This document shows positions 1-6,475 of a stretch of DNA of 13,212 nt, one piece after another (position 1 is the first letter of the stretch; each line of letters starts with the position of its first letter). A program made the position numbers and the translations under genes. The stretch lies in the NCBI GenBank assembly GCA_029256465.1, contig JAQSXW010000007.1:1-13212 (forward strand), given 5' to 3'. The notes below the pieces were generated by a model that worked only from the letters and a program-made list of their open reading frames with translations, ran no database searches and was not told the origin of the DNA. The stretch comes from Evtepia sp. (GTDB lineage Bacteria > Bacillota > Clostridia > Oscillospirales > Oscillospiraceae).

Positions 1-1395
1 CTGGGCTTTCTTTGCGGAGAATTCCTCGCGCATTTCGGCCAGTTCCTTTTGAATCTCTGCCATGTGCTCACGAGAGATCGCGTCTGTCTCCTTTTTGAGG
101 GCCGCTTCTTCAATCTCATGCTGGGTAATGTGGCGGGAAATCACATCCAGCTCCGTGGGCATGGAATCAATTTCAGTCCGGATCATGGCGCAGGCCTCGT
201 CGATGAGGTCAATGGCCTTATCTGGAAGGAAACGGTCAGTAATGTAACGGTTGGATAGGGTGGCGGCGGCGATGATGGCACCATCTTGAATTTTGACGCC
301 ATGGAAGACTTCATAGCGCTCCTTCAGTCCACGAAGTATGGCGATGGTATCCTCCACCGTTGGTTCTGAGACCATCACTGGCTGGAAACGCCGCTCCAAT
401 GCTGCGTCTTTTTCAATGTACTGACGATATTCGTTTAAGGTTGTCGCGCCGATGCAGTGCAGTTCTCCGCGGGCCAGCATGGGTTTGAGCAGATTGCCTG
501 CATCCATCGCGCCTTCGGATTTGCCTGCGCCAACAATGGTGTGCAGCTCGTCGATAAAGAGAATGATCCGGCCTTCGGATTTCTTCACTTCATTTAAAAC
601 CGCTTTCAGACGCTCTTCAAATTCGCCGCGGTATTTTGCTCCTGCAATCAGTGCGCCCATATCAAGGGCAAAGATCGTTTTTTCTTGCAGGGAAACCGGC
701 ACATCGCCCTTGACAATCCGCTGTGCCAATCCTTCGGCAATGGCCGTTTTACCCACGCCAGGTTCACCGATGAGCACTGGGTTATTTTTTGTTTTTCGGG
801 ATAAAATTCGGATCACGTTGCGAATTTCATCGTCACGGCCGATCACCGGGTCCAATTTATTGCTTCGTGCCCGCTCCACCAAGTCGGAGCCGTATTTTTT
901 CAGCGCATCATATGTCTCTTCTGGATTGTCGCTGGTGACTCGTTGGTTGCCGCGCACGGAAGCCAAGGCCTTTAGGACGCCTTCCCGCGTGACACGGTAA
1001 AGTCGGAAGAGTTCCTGTACGTCTTTTCCAGCTGTCTCGGTTAGTGCTAAAATGATATGCTCGACAGAGATGTATTCGTCTTTCATTTCCAGCGCCAATT
1101 TCTCGGCCCGGTTTAAGGTCCGATCCGTCTCGCTCGCGATATAAATCCGACCTGCTTCTCGCGCGCCGGAAGTGACGCGCGGCATGGATTCTAACTTTTG
1201 TTTGGCTGCAGCCTTCAAGGATGGCACGGTCAGCCCCATCGCAGAAAACAATTGGGGAACCAAACCTACCTCATCCTCAAGCAAGGTAACCAGCAGATGG
1301 ATCTGTTCCACCTGAGGATTGCCGTATTCTTGTGCCAGGGTTTGGGCGGCCCGAATGGCCTCTGCGGATTTTTGTGTCAATTTTTCAGCATTCAT
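1..1395 (-). CDS. clpB: ATP-dependent disaggregase ClpB, N-terminal 465 residues (partial)
   Basis: ClpB is a hexameric cytoplasmic AAA+ chaperone that threads aggregated proteins through its pore, working with DnaK and small heat-shock proteins. The visible part is the Clp N-domain (about residues 1-145) and the first AAA+ domain. The Walker A motif GEPGVGKT lies at about 210-217, the Walker B end IDEL has its acidic pair at about D282-E283, and an LERRF arginine-finger segment follows. The start of the charged coiled-coil middle domain lies after about residue 415. The frame is open to base 1, so roughly half of the usual length (about 860 residues) is missing off the left edge. The ATG at 1395-1393 has a GGAGG at 1406-1410. 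The M-domain beginning argues for ClpB over ClpC or ClpA. It lies 74 nt downstream of hsp20 on the same strand, probably in one heat-shock transcript. Confidence 0.96.
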   Translation of the reverse strand, partial: MNAEKLTQKSAEAIRAAQTLAQEYGNPQVEQIHLLVTLLEDEVGLVPQLFSAMGLTVPSLKAAAKQKLESMPRVTSGAREAGRIYIASETDRTLNRAEKLALEMKDEYISVEHIILALTETAGKDVQELFRLYRVTREGVLKALASVRGNQRVTSDNPEETYDALKKYGSDLVERARSNKLDPVIGRDDEIRNVIRILSRKTKNNPVLIGEPGVGKTAIAEGLAQRIVKGDVPVSLQEKTIFALDMGALIAGAKYRGEFEERLKAVLNEVKKSEGRIILFIDELHTIVGAGKSEGAMDAGNLLKPMLARGELHCIGATTLNEYRQYIEKDAALERRFQPVMVSEPTVEDTIAILRGLKERYEVFHGVKIQDGAIIAAATLSNRYITDRFLPDKAIDLIDEACAMIRTEIDSMPTELDVISRHITQHEIEEAALKKETDAISREHMAEIQKELAEMREEFSAKKAQ

Positions 1396-1417
1396 GTATC
1401 TTCACCCTCCTTTTTCG

Positions 1418-1453
1418 GGAATAGGGTACCAGGAAGCCCCGGTACCCTATTCC
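1418..1453. repeat. Perfect 13-bp inverted repeat between hsp20 and clpB
   Basis: The arms are GGAATAGGGTACC (1418-1430) and its exact reverse complement (1441-1453), separated by 10 nt. On the minus-strand transcript this makes a stable hairpin that ends 7 nt before the clpB Shine-Dalgarno sequence. It is followed by CGAAAAAGG rather than a U-run, so it is not a standard intrinsic terminator for hsp20. An attenuating, processing or mRNA-protecting role within the hsp20-clpB transcript is inference. Confidence 0.8.
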
Positions 1454-1469
1454 TGTTATTTCTATTTCA

Positions 1470-1883
1470 TTATTGAATCTCAATGCGACGGGTTTCCGGA
1501 ATCACCGGCTGAACCTTAGGCAAACGCAACTTCAAAACGCCATCCTGATAGTTTGCAGAGATGTTTTCCTCGTCGATGCCGGAAACATCAAAGCTACGGC
1601 TGACGGAATCAAAGCGGCGTTCACGGCGGATATAGGTACCCTTTTCGTTTTTATCTTCCGTCTCGACTTTGTGCTCTGCCTTGATGGTCAGAACACCTTC
1701 CTTCAAATCCAAGGAGATATCCTCTTTGGAGAAACCGGGCAGTTCCGCCTCGAGCATATAGTGGTCATCCTCATTTCGGATATCGGTGCGGAAAGCCGGA
1801 AGGTCTGCATTGTTTGAGAAAAATCGATCAAACATATCAAAGACATTATCCTCACGGCGGTTAAACGGCAAAATTCCTAACAT
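1470..1883 (-). CDS. Small heat-shock protein, Hsp20/alpha-crystallin family
   Basis: This is an ATP-independent holdase that binds unfolding proteins in the cytoplasm and hands them to DnaK/ClpB. The 137-residue product has a short N-terminal arm with a phenylalanine-rich stretch (FDMFDRFF, about 16-22) and an alpha-crystallin domain at about 33-123. That domain contains an ELPGFSKEDI segment and the conserved GVLKLRLPK strand near 115-123. The C-terminal IEI motif (134-136) is the I-x-I tail that docks neighbouring subunits in the oligomer. Length and order fit bacterial class A Hsp20. I chose the ATG at 1883 because AAGGAG lies at 1892-1897, 8 nt away. An ATG two codons upstream would sit only 2 nt from that site, and a GTG at 1943 has no ribosome-binding site. 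It is the first gene of the hsp20-clpB unit, downstream of CIRCE. Confidence 0.95.
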   Translation of the reverse strand: MLGILPFNRREDNVFDMFDRFFSNNADLPAFRTDIRNEDDHYMLEAELPGFSKEDISLDLKEGVLTIKAEHKVETEDKNEKGTYIRRERRFDSVSRSFDVSGIDEENISANYQDGVLKLRLPKVQPVIPETRRIEIQ

Positions 1884-1908
1884 AATCATTTCTCCTTTAT
1901 CAATTTTT

Positions 1909-1929
1909 TGAATTCCATCGTGGAATCCA
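1909..1929 (-). promoter_or_regulatory. Leader hairpin upstream of the hsp20 ribosome-binding site
   Basis: The hsp20 leader can fold here into a stem of about 9 bp with one G-U pair and a 3-nt loop (arms GGATTCCA and TGGAATTC in minus-strand sense). It ends about 11 nt before the AAGGAG. The Shine-Dalgarno itself is not inside the stem, so an RNA-thermometer role is not shown. It is recorded as a leader structure only. Confidence 0.35.
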
Positions 1930-2007
1930 TTCATTTTTGTCACTCTTACTTATTCATCGCTAACCCGATTGTTGGTTGTGTCAAAAATCACCTCAATCTT
2001 TGCCATT

Positions 2008-2036
2008 ATCATACGGCATGTTTATGAATAAACCAA
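2008..2036 (-). promoter_or_regulatory. Candidate sigma-A promoter of hsp20-clpB (proximal)
   Basis: On the minus strand TTGGTT (2036-2031) is followed after 17 nt by TATGAT (2013-2008). The -10 matches 5 of 6 consensus bases and the -35 only 3 of 6. Transcription would start near 2001, giving a leader of about 118 nt. CIRCE would then lie upstream of the -35, which is not the commonest arrangement for HrcA repression. Confidence 0.35.
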
Positions 2037-2060
2037 CGAGATTTTATGTCCAAATTATGA

Positions 2061-2095
2061 ACTTTTAGCACTCGTTGTGTGCGAGTGCTAAAAGT
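2061..2095. promoter_or_regulatory. CIRCE element, HrcA operator
   Basis: The core is TTAGCACTC (2065-2073), a 9-nt spacer, and GAGTGCTAA (2083-2091). This is an exact match to the CIRCE consensus bound by the heat-shock repressor HrcA. The symmetry extends to 13-bp arms (2061-2073 and 2083-2095). It sits in the divergent region between hsp20-clpB and the aminotransferase operon and most likely represses the heat-shock operon at normal temperature. hrcA itself is not in the window. Confidence 0.96.
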
Positions 2096-2103
2096 GACTG
2101 AGA

Positions 2104-2131
2104 TTGATTTTACTTTATTCTGTGTTATAAT
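2104..2131 (+). promoter_or_regulatory. Sigma-A promoter of the aminotransferase-ABC operon
   Basis: TTGATT (2104-2109) and a perfect TATAAT (2126-2131) are spaced by 16 nt, with a TG at 2123-2124 forming an extended -10. Initiation is expected near 2138, leaving a leader of about 37 nt, too short for a riboswitch. CIRCE ends 8 nt (extended arms) to 12 nt (core) upstream of the -35. Confidence 0.75.
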
Positions 2132-2136
2132 AAAAA
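2107..2136 (-). promoter_or_regulatory. Alternative candidate hsp20 promoter (distal, CIRCE in the leader)
   Basis: On the minus strand TAAAAT (2112-2107) matches 5 of 6 bases of a -10 box. The region 17-18 nt upstream is only T-rich and makes a poor -35. Its appeal is geometry: initiation near 2100 would place CIRCE at the start of the transcript, the usual HrcA arrangement, with a leader of about 215 nt. It overlaps the plus-strand promoter. Confidence 0.25.
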
Positions 2137-2174
2137 TCATATGATTGACTAGCAGAAAGACTGGAGGAACTATC

Positions 2175-3365
2175 ATGGCAAGATTGTCAGAGCAGATGAT
2201 CGCCCTCGGCAGTGACCGCTCAGAAATCCGGGAAGCGTTCGAATACGGCAAGAAGCGTGCTGCGATTGTCGGCCCCGAAAATGTGTTTGACTTTTCCATC
2301 GGGAATCCCAGCGTCCCTGCACCTGAGCTGGTAGGCACATTAATACAGCAGCTTGTCCAGGACGAAGATCCGGTGCTGCTGCATGGATATACTAGCGCCC
2401 AAGGCGATTTGGCTGCACGAGAAGCTTTGGCAAACAATTTAAACCTGCGATTTGGCACCGCTTATGATGCCGATTGCTTTTACCTGACTGCAGGTGCTGC
2501 TGCTGCTTTGTGCTGCGTTCTTGCTGCTATGTCCTGCCCTGGGGACGAATTTCTTACCTTCGCCCCTTATTTTCCTGAATATAAAGTATTTATCGAAAGC
2601 GTTGGCGGAAAACTAGTGGTGGTTCCTGCTGAGATCGAAGCGTTTCAAATTGATTTTGCTGCCTTTGAGGCGCGCCTCTCACCGCAAACCAAAGCGGTCA
2701 TCATCAACTCTCCGAACAATCCCTCCGGTGCGGTGTATTCTCCCGAAACCATCTCCAAGCTTTCGGAGATCTTAGTTCGCAAATCACAGGAATATGGTCA
2801 TGTCATTTACCTGATTTCAGATGAACCATATCGCGAGATCATCTACACGGACACTGCCCTGCCTTGGATTCCTTCTTATTATAACAATACGCTGGTCTGT
2901 TATTCCTTCAGCAAGTCTCTTTCCCTGCCGGGTGCCAGAATCGGCTATGTACTCATCCCCAAGGAAGTGGAAGACTTCGATTTGGTGTATGCGGCTGTTT
3001 GCGGCGCAGGACGGAGCCTTGGCTATGTCTGCGCCCCCAGCCTTTTTCAGCGGGTGGCAGCACTGTGCAGCCATGAGACATCGGACCTGTCCATCTATCG
3101 CCGGAATCGAGATATTTTAGTTCAGTCACTTCGTGAAATGGGCTTTTACTGTGCGGAACCGGGCGGCGCTTTTTACCTATTCCCACGCTCCTTAGAGCCC
3201 GATGCGAAAGCCTTTTGTGAACGGGCCAAAAAATATGATCTGCTCTTAGTTCCCAGTGACAGTTTTGGCTGTCCCGGCCACATTCGGATCTCCTATTGTG
3301 TTCCTACAGAGCGCATTGAACGCGCGCTGCCAAAATTCCGTCAATTGGCTGAAGAATATCGCTAA
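2175..3365 (+). CDS. PLP-dependent aminotransferase, class I/II
   Basis: This is a fold-type I aminotransferase that moves an amino group from an amino acid to a 2-oxo acid through pyridoxal phosphate. The 396-residue length fits the AspC/PatA-like class I/II family. Visible landmarks are GYTSAQG near 71-77, the NNPSG cofactor-contact motif at 181-185, D216 (pyridine nitrogen) and Y219 in SDEPY, and the Schiff-base lysine K247 in YSFSKSLSLPGARIGY. An arginine in HIRISY near the C-terminus fits the substrate carboxylate contact. All key residues are present. The ATG at 2175 has GGAGG at 2163-2167, so the upstream TTG at 2145 is not needed. Sequence alone does not fix the substrate (aspartate, aromatic or branched-chain). 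It is first in an operon with an NMT1/SsuA-type importer, 19 nt away, which hints that it may act on the imported compound. Confidence 0.93.
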   Translation: MARLSEQMIALGSDRSEIREAFEYGKKRAAIVGPENVFDFSIGNPSVPAPELVGTLIQQLVQDEDPVLLHGYTSAQGDLAAREALANNLNLRFGTAYDADCFYLTAGAAAALCCVLAAMSCPGDEFLTFAPYFPEYKVFIESVGGKLVVVPAEIEAFQIDFAAFEARLSPQTKAVIINSPNNPSGAVYSPETISKLSEILVRKSQEYGHVIYLISDEPYREIIYTDTALPWIPSYYNNTLVCYSFSKSLSLPGARIGYVLIPKEVEDFDLVYAAVCGAGRSLGYVCAPSLFQRVAALCSHETSDLSIYRRNRDILVQSLREMGFYCAEPGGAFYLFPRSLEPDAKAFCERAKKYDLLLVPSDSFGCPGHIRISYCVPTERIERALPKFRQLAEEYR

Positions 3366-3384
3366 AAACATGGAGGACTTTCTG

Positions 3385-4212
3385 GTGACCACACCTAGCA
3401 GCCATGAACATCCGACGGTTCCCATCTTGGAACTGAAGGATGTTAAAATTTCATTTCCCTCTGTGGATGCCCCACCCGTACTGGCGGTGGAACAACTGAG
3501 CCTTGCCGTTCGTGAGCATGAATTTTTGGCGCTGATTGGCCCCTCCGGCTGTGGAAAATCCACCATACTCAATGCCATGGCCGGTCTGATTCCAGTGGAC
3601 GCCGGAGAGATCTTCTTTGGCAGCCAGCCTGTGAGGGGGGTAAATGAACGCGTCGGATACATCTCTCAGGCAGATAACCTCTTGCCGTGGAAAACCGTGC
3701 TAGATAACGTTGCTCTTGGCTTGGAGCTGCGTGGTGTACCAAAAAAACTGCGGCATGCCAAGGCCAGAGATCTGATTCGTAGCATGGGATTATCCGGTTT
3801 TGAAACCAACTATCCTCATGAACTCTCAGGTGGAATGAAAAAACGAGTCACCATCGCCCGCGTGCTGGCGATTGAGCCTGAAGTCTTATTTATGGACGAG
3901 CCTTTTGGCCCTCTCGATGTGTTTACAAAGGAAAAGCTCCAGGATGATATTATGCACATTTGGGAAACGTCGAATCAAACGATCGTCTACGTCACTCATG
4001 ACCTGACAGAGGCCATTTCACTGGCGGATCGAGTGGTACTCATCAGCGGAAGACCCGGACAGGTGCGCGGAATCTATCCCGTCCCCTTAAAGCGTCCACG
4101 CAGAGTGATGGATGTCAAGTTTGACGATACTTTTGTTTGCTTGGAGAAAACCATCTGGGCAGACCTACGAGCGGAGCTAGAACAAACGGGGGCCTTTGCT
4201 GATGAAAACTAA
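3385..4212 (+). CDS. ABC importer ATP-binding protein, SsuB/TauB/NitT family
   Basis: This is the cytoplasmic ATPase that powers the importer formed with the next two products. The 275-residue protein has Walker A GPSGCGKST (52-60), Q-loop Q95, signature LSGGM (147-151), Walker B ending FMDEP (169-173), D-loop GPLD and switch histidine H205. These are complete and fit the nitrate/sulfonate/taurine-type subfamily. I start it at GTG 3385 because GGAGGA (3372-3377) lies 7 nt upstream. The in-frame ATG at 3370 overlaps that Shine-Dalgarno and has none of its own. The gene follows the aminotransferase by 19 nt and its end overlaps the permease start by 11 nt, pointing to translational coupling. 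The substrate cannot be read from the ATPase. Confidence 0.93.
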   Translation: MTTPSSHEHPTVPILELKDVKISFPSVDAPPVLAVEQLSLAVREHEFLALIGPSGCGKSTILNAMAGLIPVDAGEIFFGSQPVRGVNERVGYISQADNLLPWKTVLDNVALGLELRGVPKKLRHAKARDLIRSMGLSGFETNYPHELSGGMKKRVTIARVLAIEPEVLFMDEPFGPLDVFTKEKLQDDIMHIWETSNQTIVYVTHDLTEAISLADRVVLISGRPGQVRGIYPVPLKRPRRVMDVKFDDTFVCLEKTIWADLRAELEQTGAFADEN

Positions 4213-4969
4213 CACGAGAAGGAAAGGACCTCTGCTTTGTCTCATCGTTTTTTTATGCGGACTGTTTCTTCTTTGGGAGATACTCGCAAGGCGCGGTAGT
4301 ATTGATGTTTTATTTTTCAGCAGTCCCAGCCTTATCTGGAACGAATTTTTAAGCATGCTCGCAAGCGGCATCTTAAAGCGGCACCTGTTCATCAGTTTGC
4401 ACGAGGCCGCTTTGGGACTGATTTATGGCTGTCTCCTCGGTTCGCTCGCTGGTATCCTGCTAGGGATTGGAAAACAGGTCAGTGCTGTTATTATGCCGCT
4501 CATGGTTGGACTCAACAGCATCCCCAAGCTAGCGTTAGCTCCGCTCATCATCATCTGGTTCGGAATCGGGCTCACCTCAAAAGCGTTAATTGCGGGACTT
4601 ATGGTCTTTTTTATTTTTACCTTCAACATGTACGCTGGGTACAATAGTGTGGACGCCTCCTTAGTCCATACCCTGCGGCTCTTGGGCGCGAATCGCCGTC
4701 AAATCATCCGCCATGTGGTCTGGCCCTCCTGCCTGCCTTGGTTTTTGGCTAGCCTTCGCGTCGGGCTTGGTCTCGCTTTGTCCGGCGCGATTGTCGGCGA
4801 ATACATCGGGGCCTCACGCGGTCTTGGTTGGCTCATTAACGACGCCAGCGGCCGCTATGATATCACCTTAGTATTATGCTGTGTTTTTGTTATCATTGTG
4901 ATTATGATGATTTTGGATTCCCTTGTTCGGCTGTTAGAACGGATTTTGTTAAAATGGAGGCCGGAGTAA
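4202..4969 (+). CDS. ABC importer permease, SsuC/TauC/NitT family
   Basis: This is the integral membrane subunit forming the translocation path. The 255-residue protein has about six hydrophobic segments, beginning near 12-29 and ending with a very hydrophobic one near 222-240. A binding-protein-dependent permease signature lies near 155-200 (LLGANRRQIIRHVVWP, then an SLRVGLGLALSGAIVGE stretch), the EAA-like loop that contacts the ATPase. EYIGASRGLGWLI near 200-213 is typical of the SsuC/TauC group. The ATG at 4202 lies inside the end of the ATPase gene (11-nt overlap). The only nearby ribosome-binding signal is a weak G-rich run, consistent with coupled translation. The substrate is unknown. 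Confidence 0.92.
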   Translation: MKTNTRRKGPLLCLIVFLCGLFLLWEILARRGSIDVLFFSSPSLIWNEFLSMLASGILKRHLFISLHEAALGLIYGCLLGSLAGILLGIGKQVSAVIMPLMVGLNSIPKLALAPLIIIWFGIGLTSKALIAGLMVFFIFTFNMYAGYNSVDASLVHTLRLLGANRRQIIRHVVWPSCLPWFLASLRVGLGLALSGAIVGEYIGASRGLGWLINDASGRYDITLVLCCVFVIIVIMMILDSLVRLLERILLKWRPE

Positions 4970-5007
4970 CGGTTTCTAAATTTTAAAAATAAAAAGGAGT
5001 CTTACTT

Positions 5008-6048
5008 GTGAAAAAGCTGGTGTCCCTATGTCTCATTGCCCTTCTGTCCTTATCCCTTTTGTCTGGATGTGGCAAAACCCCAAAGCAGGAAGGCGGAACA
5101 GAAAACCCAAAGGAACTGCAAACCATCGTATTTACGGAGCCCGTCCGTGGATATTTTTGGGCGCCTGCCTATTTGGCGCAAACTCTGGGCTATTTTGAAG
5201 AGGCCGGTCTCAAGGCAGAATTTCAGACGGTGAGCGGTGCCGATGCCTCCGCGCCTGTCTTTTCTGGCGATGCCCAATTCGGTCTGCGCGGGGTTGAAAT
5301 GGCTTTGATGGCCTCCGAAGCAGGCCAAAATTGCAAGATTTTAGTTTCCACAACCTCTCACTATCCCTATCAGCTCATCGGTGCCAACAAGAATTACTCA
5401 ACGATTGAATCCCTCCGTGGAAAAGTGATTGCTGGTGGCCAGGGTCCTACCAGCGCTCCCCAAGCCTTCTCTAAAGCGATCTTGACGCATGCGGGTATGG
5501 TTCCTGATCAGGATGCTTCCATCATCAGCATGGCAAGCTCAGGCTATATTGCCGCCATGAAGAGCGGTGATATTCAAGCTGCTGTGGCGACCAACCCTTG
5601 GGCAACCAAATCTCTGCTCGCGAACGGCGGCGTACTCATCGTCGATGGTGGCAATGAAGCTGCACTGAAAGATCTCATGGGAAGCTCAACCTATGAACTG
5701 TTTATGGTTTTTGCTACGGATCAGTATATTAAGGAAAATCCAGAGACCGTCCAAAAGGTGGTCACTGCCATTGCCAAAGCCACCAAGTGGATGGAGAGTG
5801 CAACACCAGAAGAGATTGCAACCAAATTGGATCCGCTCTTTGAGGGCAAACATGATGAGCTTTTGTATTCTGCGCAGGTGGATAAGCAAAGCAAGTTCCT
5901 CAATACGACAGGACGCTACACGGACTCTGGTTATGCAGCAGCCCTGAACCTTACCAAGCTCTCCGGTGGTATCACGAAAGACATTCCTGCAGCGGCGATA
6001 TATGATGAAACCTTCTTGGACAAAGCATGGGAAGAAATCGGAAAATAA
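5008..6048 (+). CDS. ABC importer substrate-binding lipoprotein, NMT1/THI5/SsuA-like
   Basis: This is an extracellular receptor that captures the ligand and delivers it to the permease. The 346-residue product starts MKKLVSLCL and has a lipobox LLSGC ending at C21, so it is probably cleaved and lipid-anchored to the outer face of the membrane. The mature part has the NMT1/SsuA pattern: an opening strand (TIVFTEPVRGYFWAPAYLA), then GYFEEAGL, a LRGKVIAGG segment near the interlobe region, and DIQAAVATNPWA later. The GTG start at 5008 is supported by AAGGAG at 4994-4999, 8 nt upstream. It is the last gene of the operon, 38 nt after the permease, with its own strong ribosome-binding site as expected for the most abundant subunit. 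Relatives bind sulfonates, nitrate, pyrimidine thiamine precursors or aromatic acids, and I cannot choose among them. Confidence 0.9.
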   Translation: MKKLVSLCLIALLSLSLLSGCGKTPKQEGGTENPKELQTIVFTEPVRGYFWAPAYLAQTLGYFEEAGLKAEFQTVSGADASAPVFSGDAQFGLRGVEMALMASEAGQNCKILVSTTSHYPYQLIGANKNYSTIESLRGKVIAGGQGPTSAPQAFSKAILTHAGMVPDQDASIISMASSGYIAAMKSGDIQAAVATNPWATKSLLANGGVLIVDGGNEAALKDLMGSSTYELFMVFATDQYIKENPETVQKVVTAIAKATKWMESATPEEIATKLDPLFEGKHDELLYSAQVDKQSKFLNTTGRYTDSGYAAALNLTKLSGGITKDIPAAAIYDETFLDKAWEEIGK

Positions 6049-6064
6049 TAGGTAGCTATGTCTC

Positions 6065-6097
6065 GGCGCGGAAGTGATATCACTTCCGCGCCTTTTT
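6065..6097 (+). terminator. Intrinsic terminator of the aminotransferase-ABC operon
   Basis: A perfect 28-nt palindrome (6065-6092, beginning GGCGCGGAAG) forms a GC-rich stem of about 12 bp and is followed directly by five T residues (6093-6097). It lies 17 nt after the lipoprotein stop codon. It isolates the transporter operon from the sporulation genes. Confidence 0.93.
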
Positions 6098-6115
6098 AAC
6101 CTCCACAATCCGGCA

Positions 6116-6144
6116 GCATATCTTGGCATCCTGTCCCATATAAA
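6116..6144 (+). promoter_or_regulatory. Sigma-E-like promoter of yabP-yabQ
   Basis: GCATATC (6116-6122) and CATATAAA (6137-6144) are separated by exactly 14 nt. The Bacillus sigma-E consensus is roughly KMATATT, 14-15 nt, CATACAMT, so the matches are about 6 of 7 and 6 of 8. yabP and yabQ are mother-cell sporulation genes controlled by sigma-E in Bacillus subtilis, which supports the call. Initiation is expected near 6151. Confidence 0.65.
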
Positions 6145-6181
6145 TGTGATAACGAAACGCTTAGAAAGGACGGGATTACAC

Positions 6182-6475
6182 ATGGCCTATGACGAACAAA
6201 AAAGGCGGTCTCCCCCTGGCCCCCATCATATTACTCTGGAAGATCGCTCTAAACTAAACATATCCGGCGTGGAAGATGTGGAAAGCTTTGACGAAAGTGC
6301 GATTGTCCTCTCTACCCAAGAAGGCAATCTGCTGATTCGAGGAAGTGGCCTCCATATCGAAAAGCTCAATCTGGAAGGCGGCGAACTATTGGTAGAGGGT
6401 TCCGTGGACTCGATTTCCTATGAAGATGACAGCAATCGTCAAGGCGGCCTCTTAAGCCGGCTGTTTCACGCATGA
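6182..6475 (+). CDS. yabP: Sporulation protein YabP
   Basis: The 97-residue protein matches YabP: it opens with a basic tail, then HHITLEDRSKLNISGVEDVESFDE, a run of beta strands (IVLSTQEGNLLIRG, LHIEKLNLEGGELLVEG) and a short tail ending LSRLFHA. YabP belongs to the YabP/YqfC group of small beta-rich mother-cell proteins. In Bacillus it is made under sigma-E and is needed for normal spore formation, and its biochemical role is unclear. The ATG at 6182 has AAAGGA at 6165-6170, an 11-nt spacing. Open codons upstream back to 6074 run through the preceding terminator and are not coding. The stop overlaps the yabQ start as ATGA. Gene order yabP-yabQ-divIC-yabR is as in B. subtilis. Confidence 0.92.
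   Translation: MAYDEQKRRSPPGPHHITLEDRSKLNISGVEDVESFDESAIVLSTQEGNLLIRGSGLHIEKLNLEGGELLVEGSVDSISYEDDSNRQGGLLSRLFHA

Noticed and set aside
452..1000. Open plus-strand frame of 182 codons
   Set aside because: It lies wholly antisense to clpB, whose protein is clearly conserved. The frame has a composition typical of a reverse-strand shadow and no ribosome-binding site.
1884..1943. Longer hsp20 form starting at GTG 1943
   Set aside because: There is no Shine-Dalgarno before the GTG, and the extra residues run through the leader hairpin and the AAGGAG.
1884..2060. CtsR operator (heptad direct repeat) controlling hsp20-clpB
   Set aside because: A single GTCAAA-like heptad near 1980 has no second half at the required spacing. 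CIRCE explains the heat-shock control.
2490..2533. GCT-rich triplet run in the aminotransferase gene
   Set aside because: It encodes an ordinary alanine-rich helix near the cofactor site and is too irregular to be a microsatellite of interest.
3370..3384. ATG 3370 as the start of the ABC ATPase
   Set aside because: It overlaps the GGAGGA that is ideally placed for GTG 3385, and it has no Shine-Dalgarno of its own.
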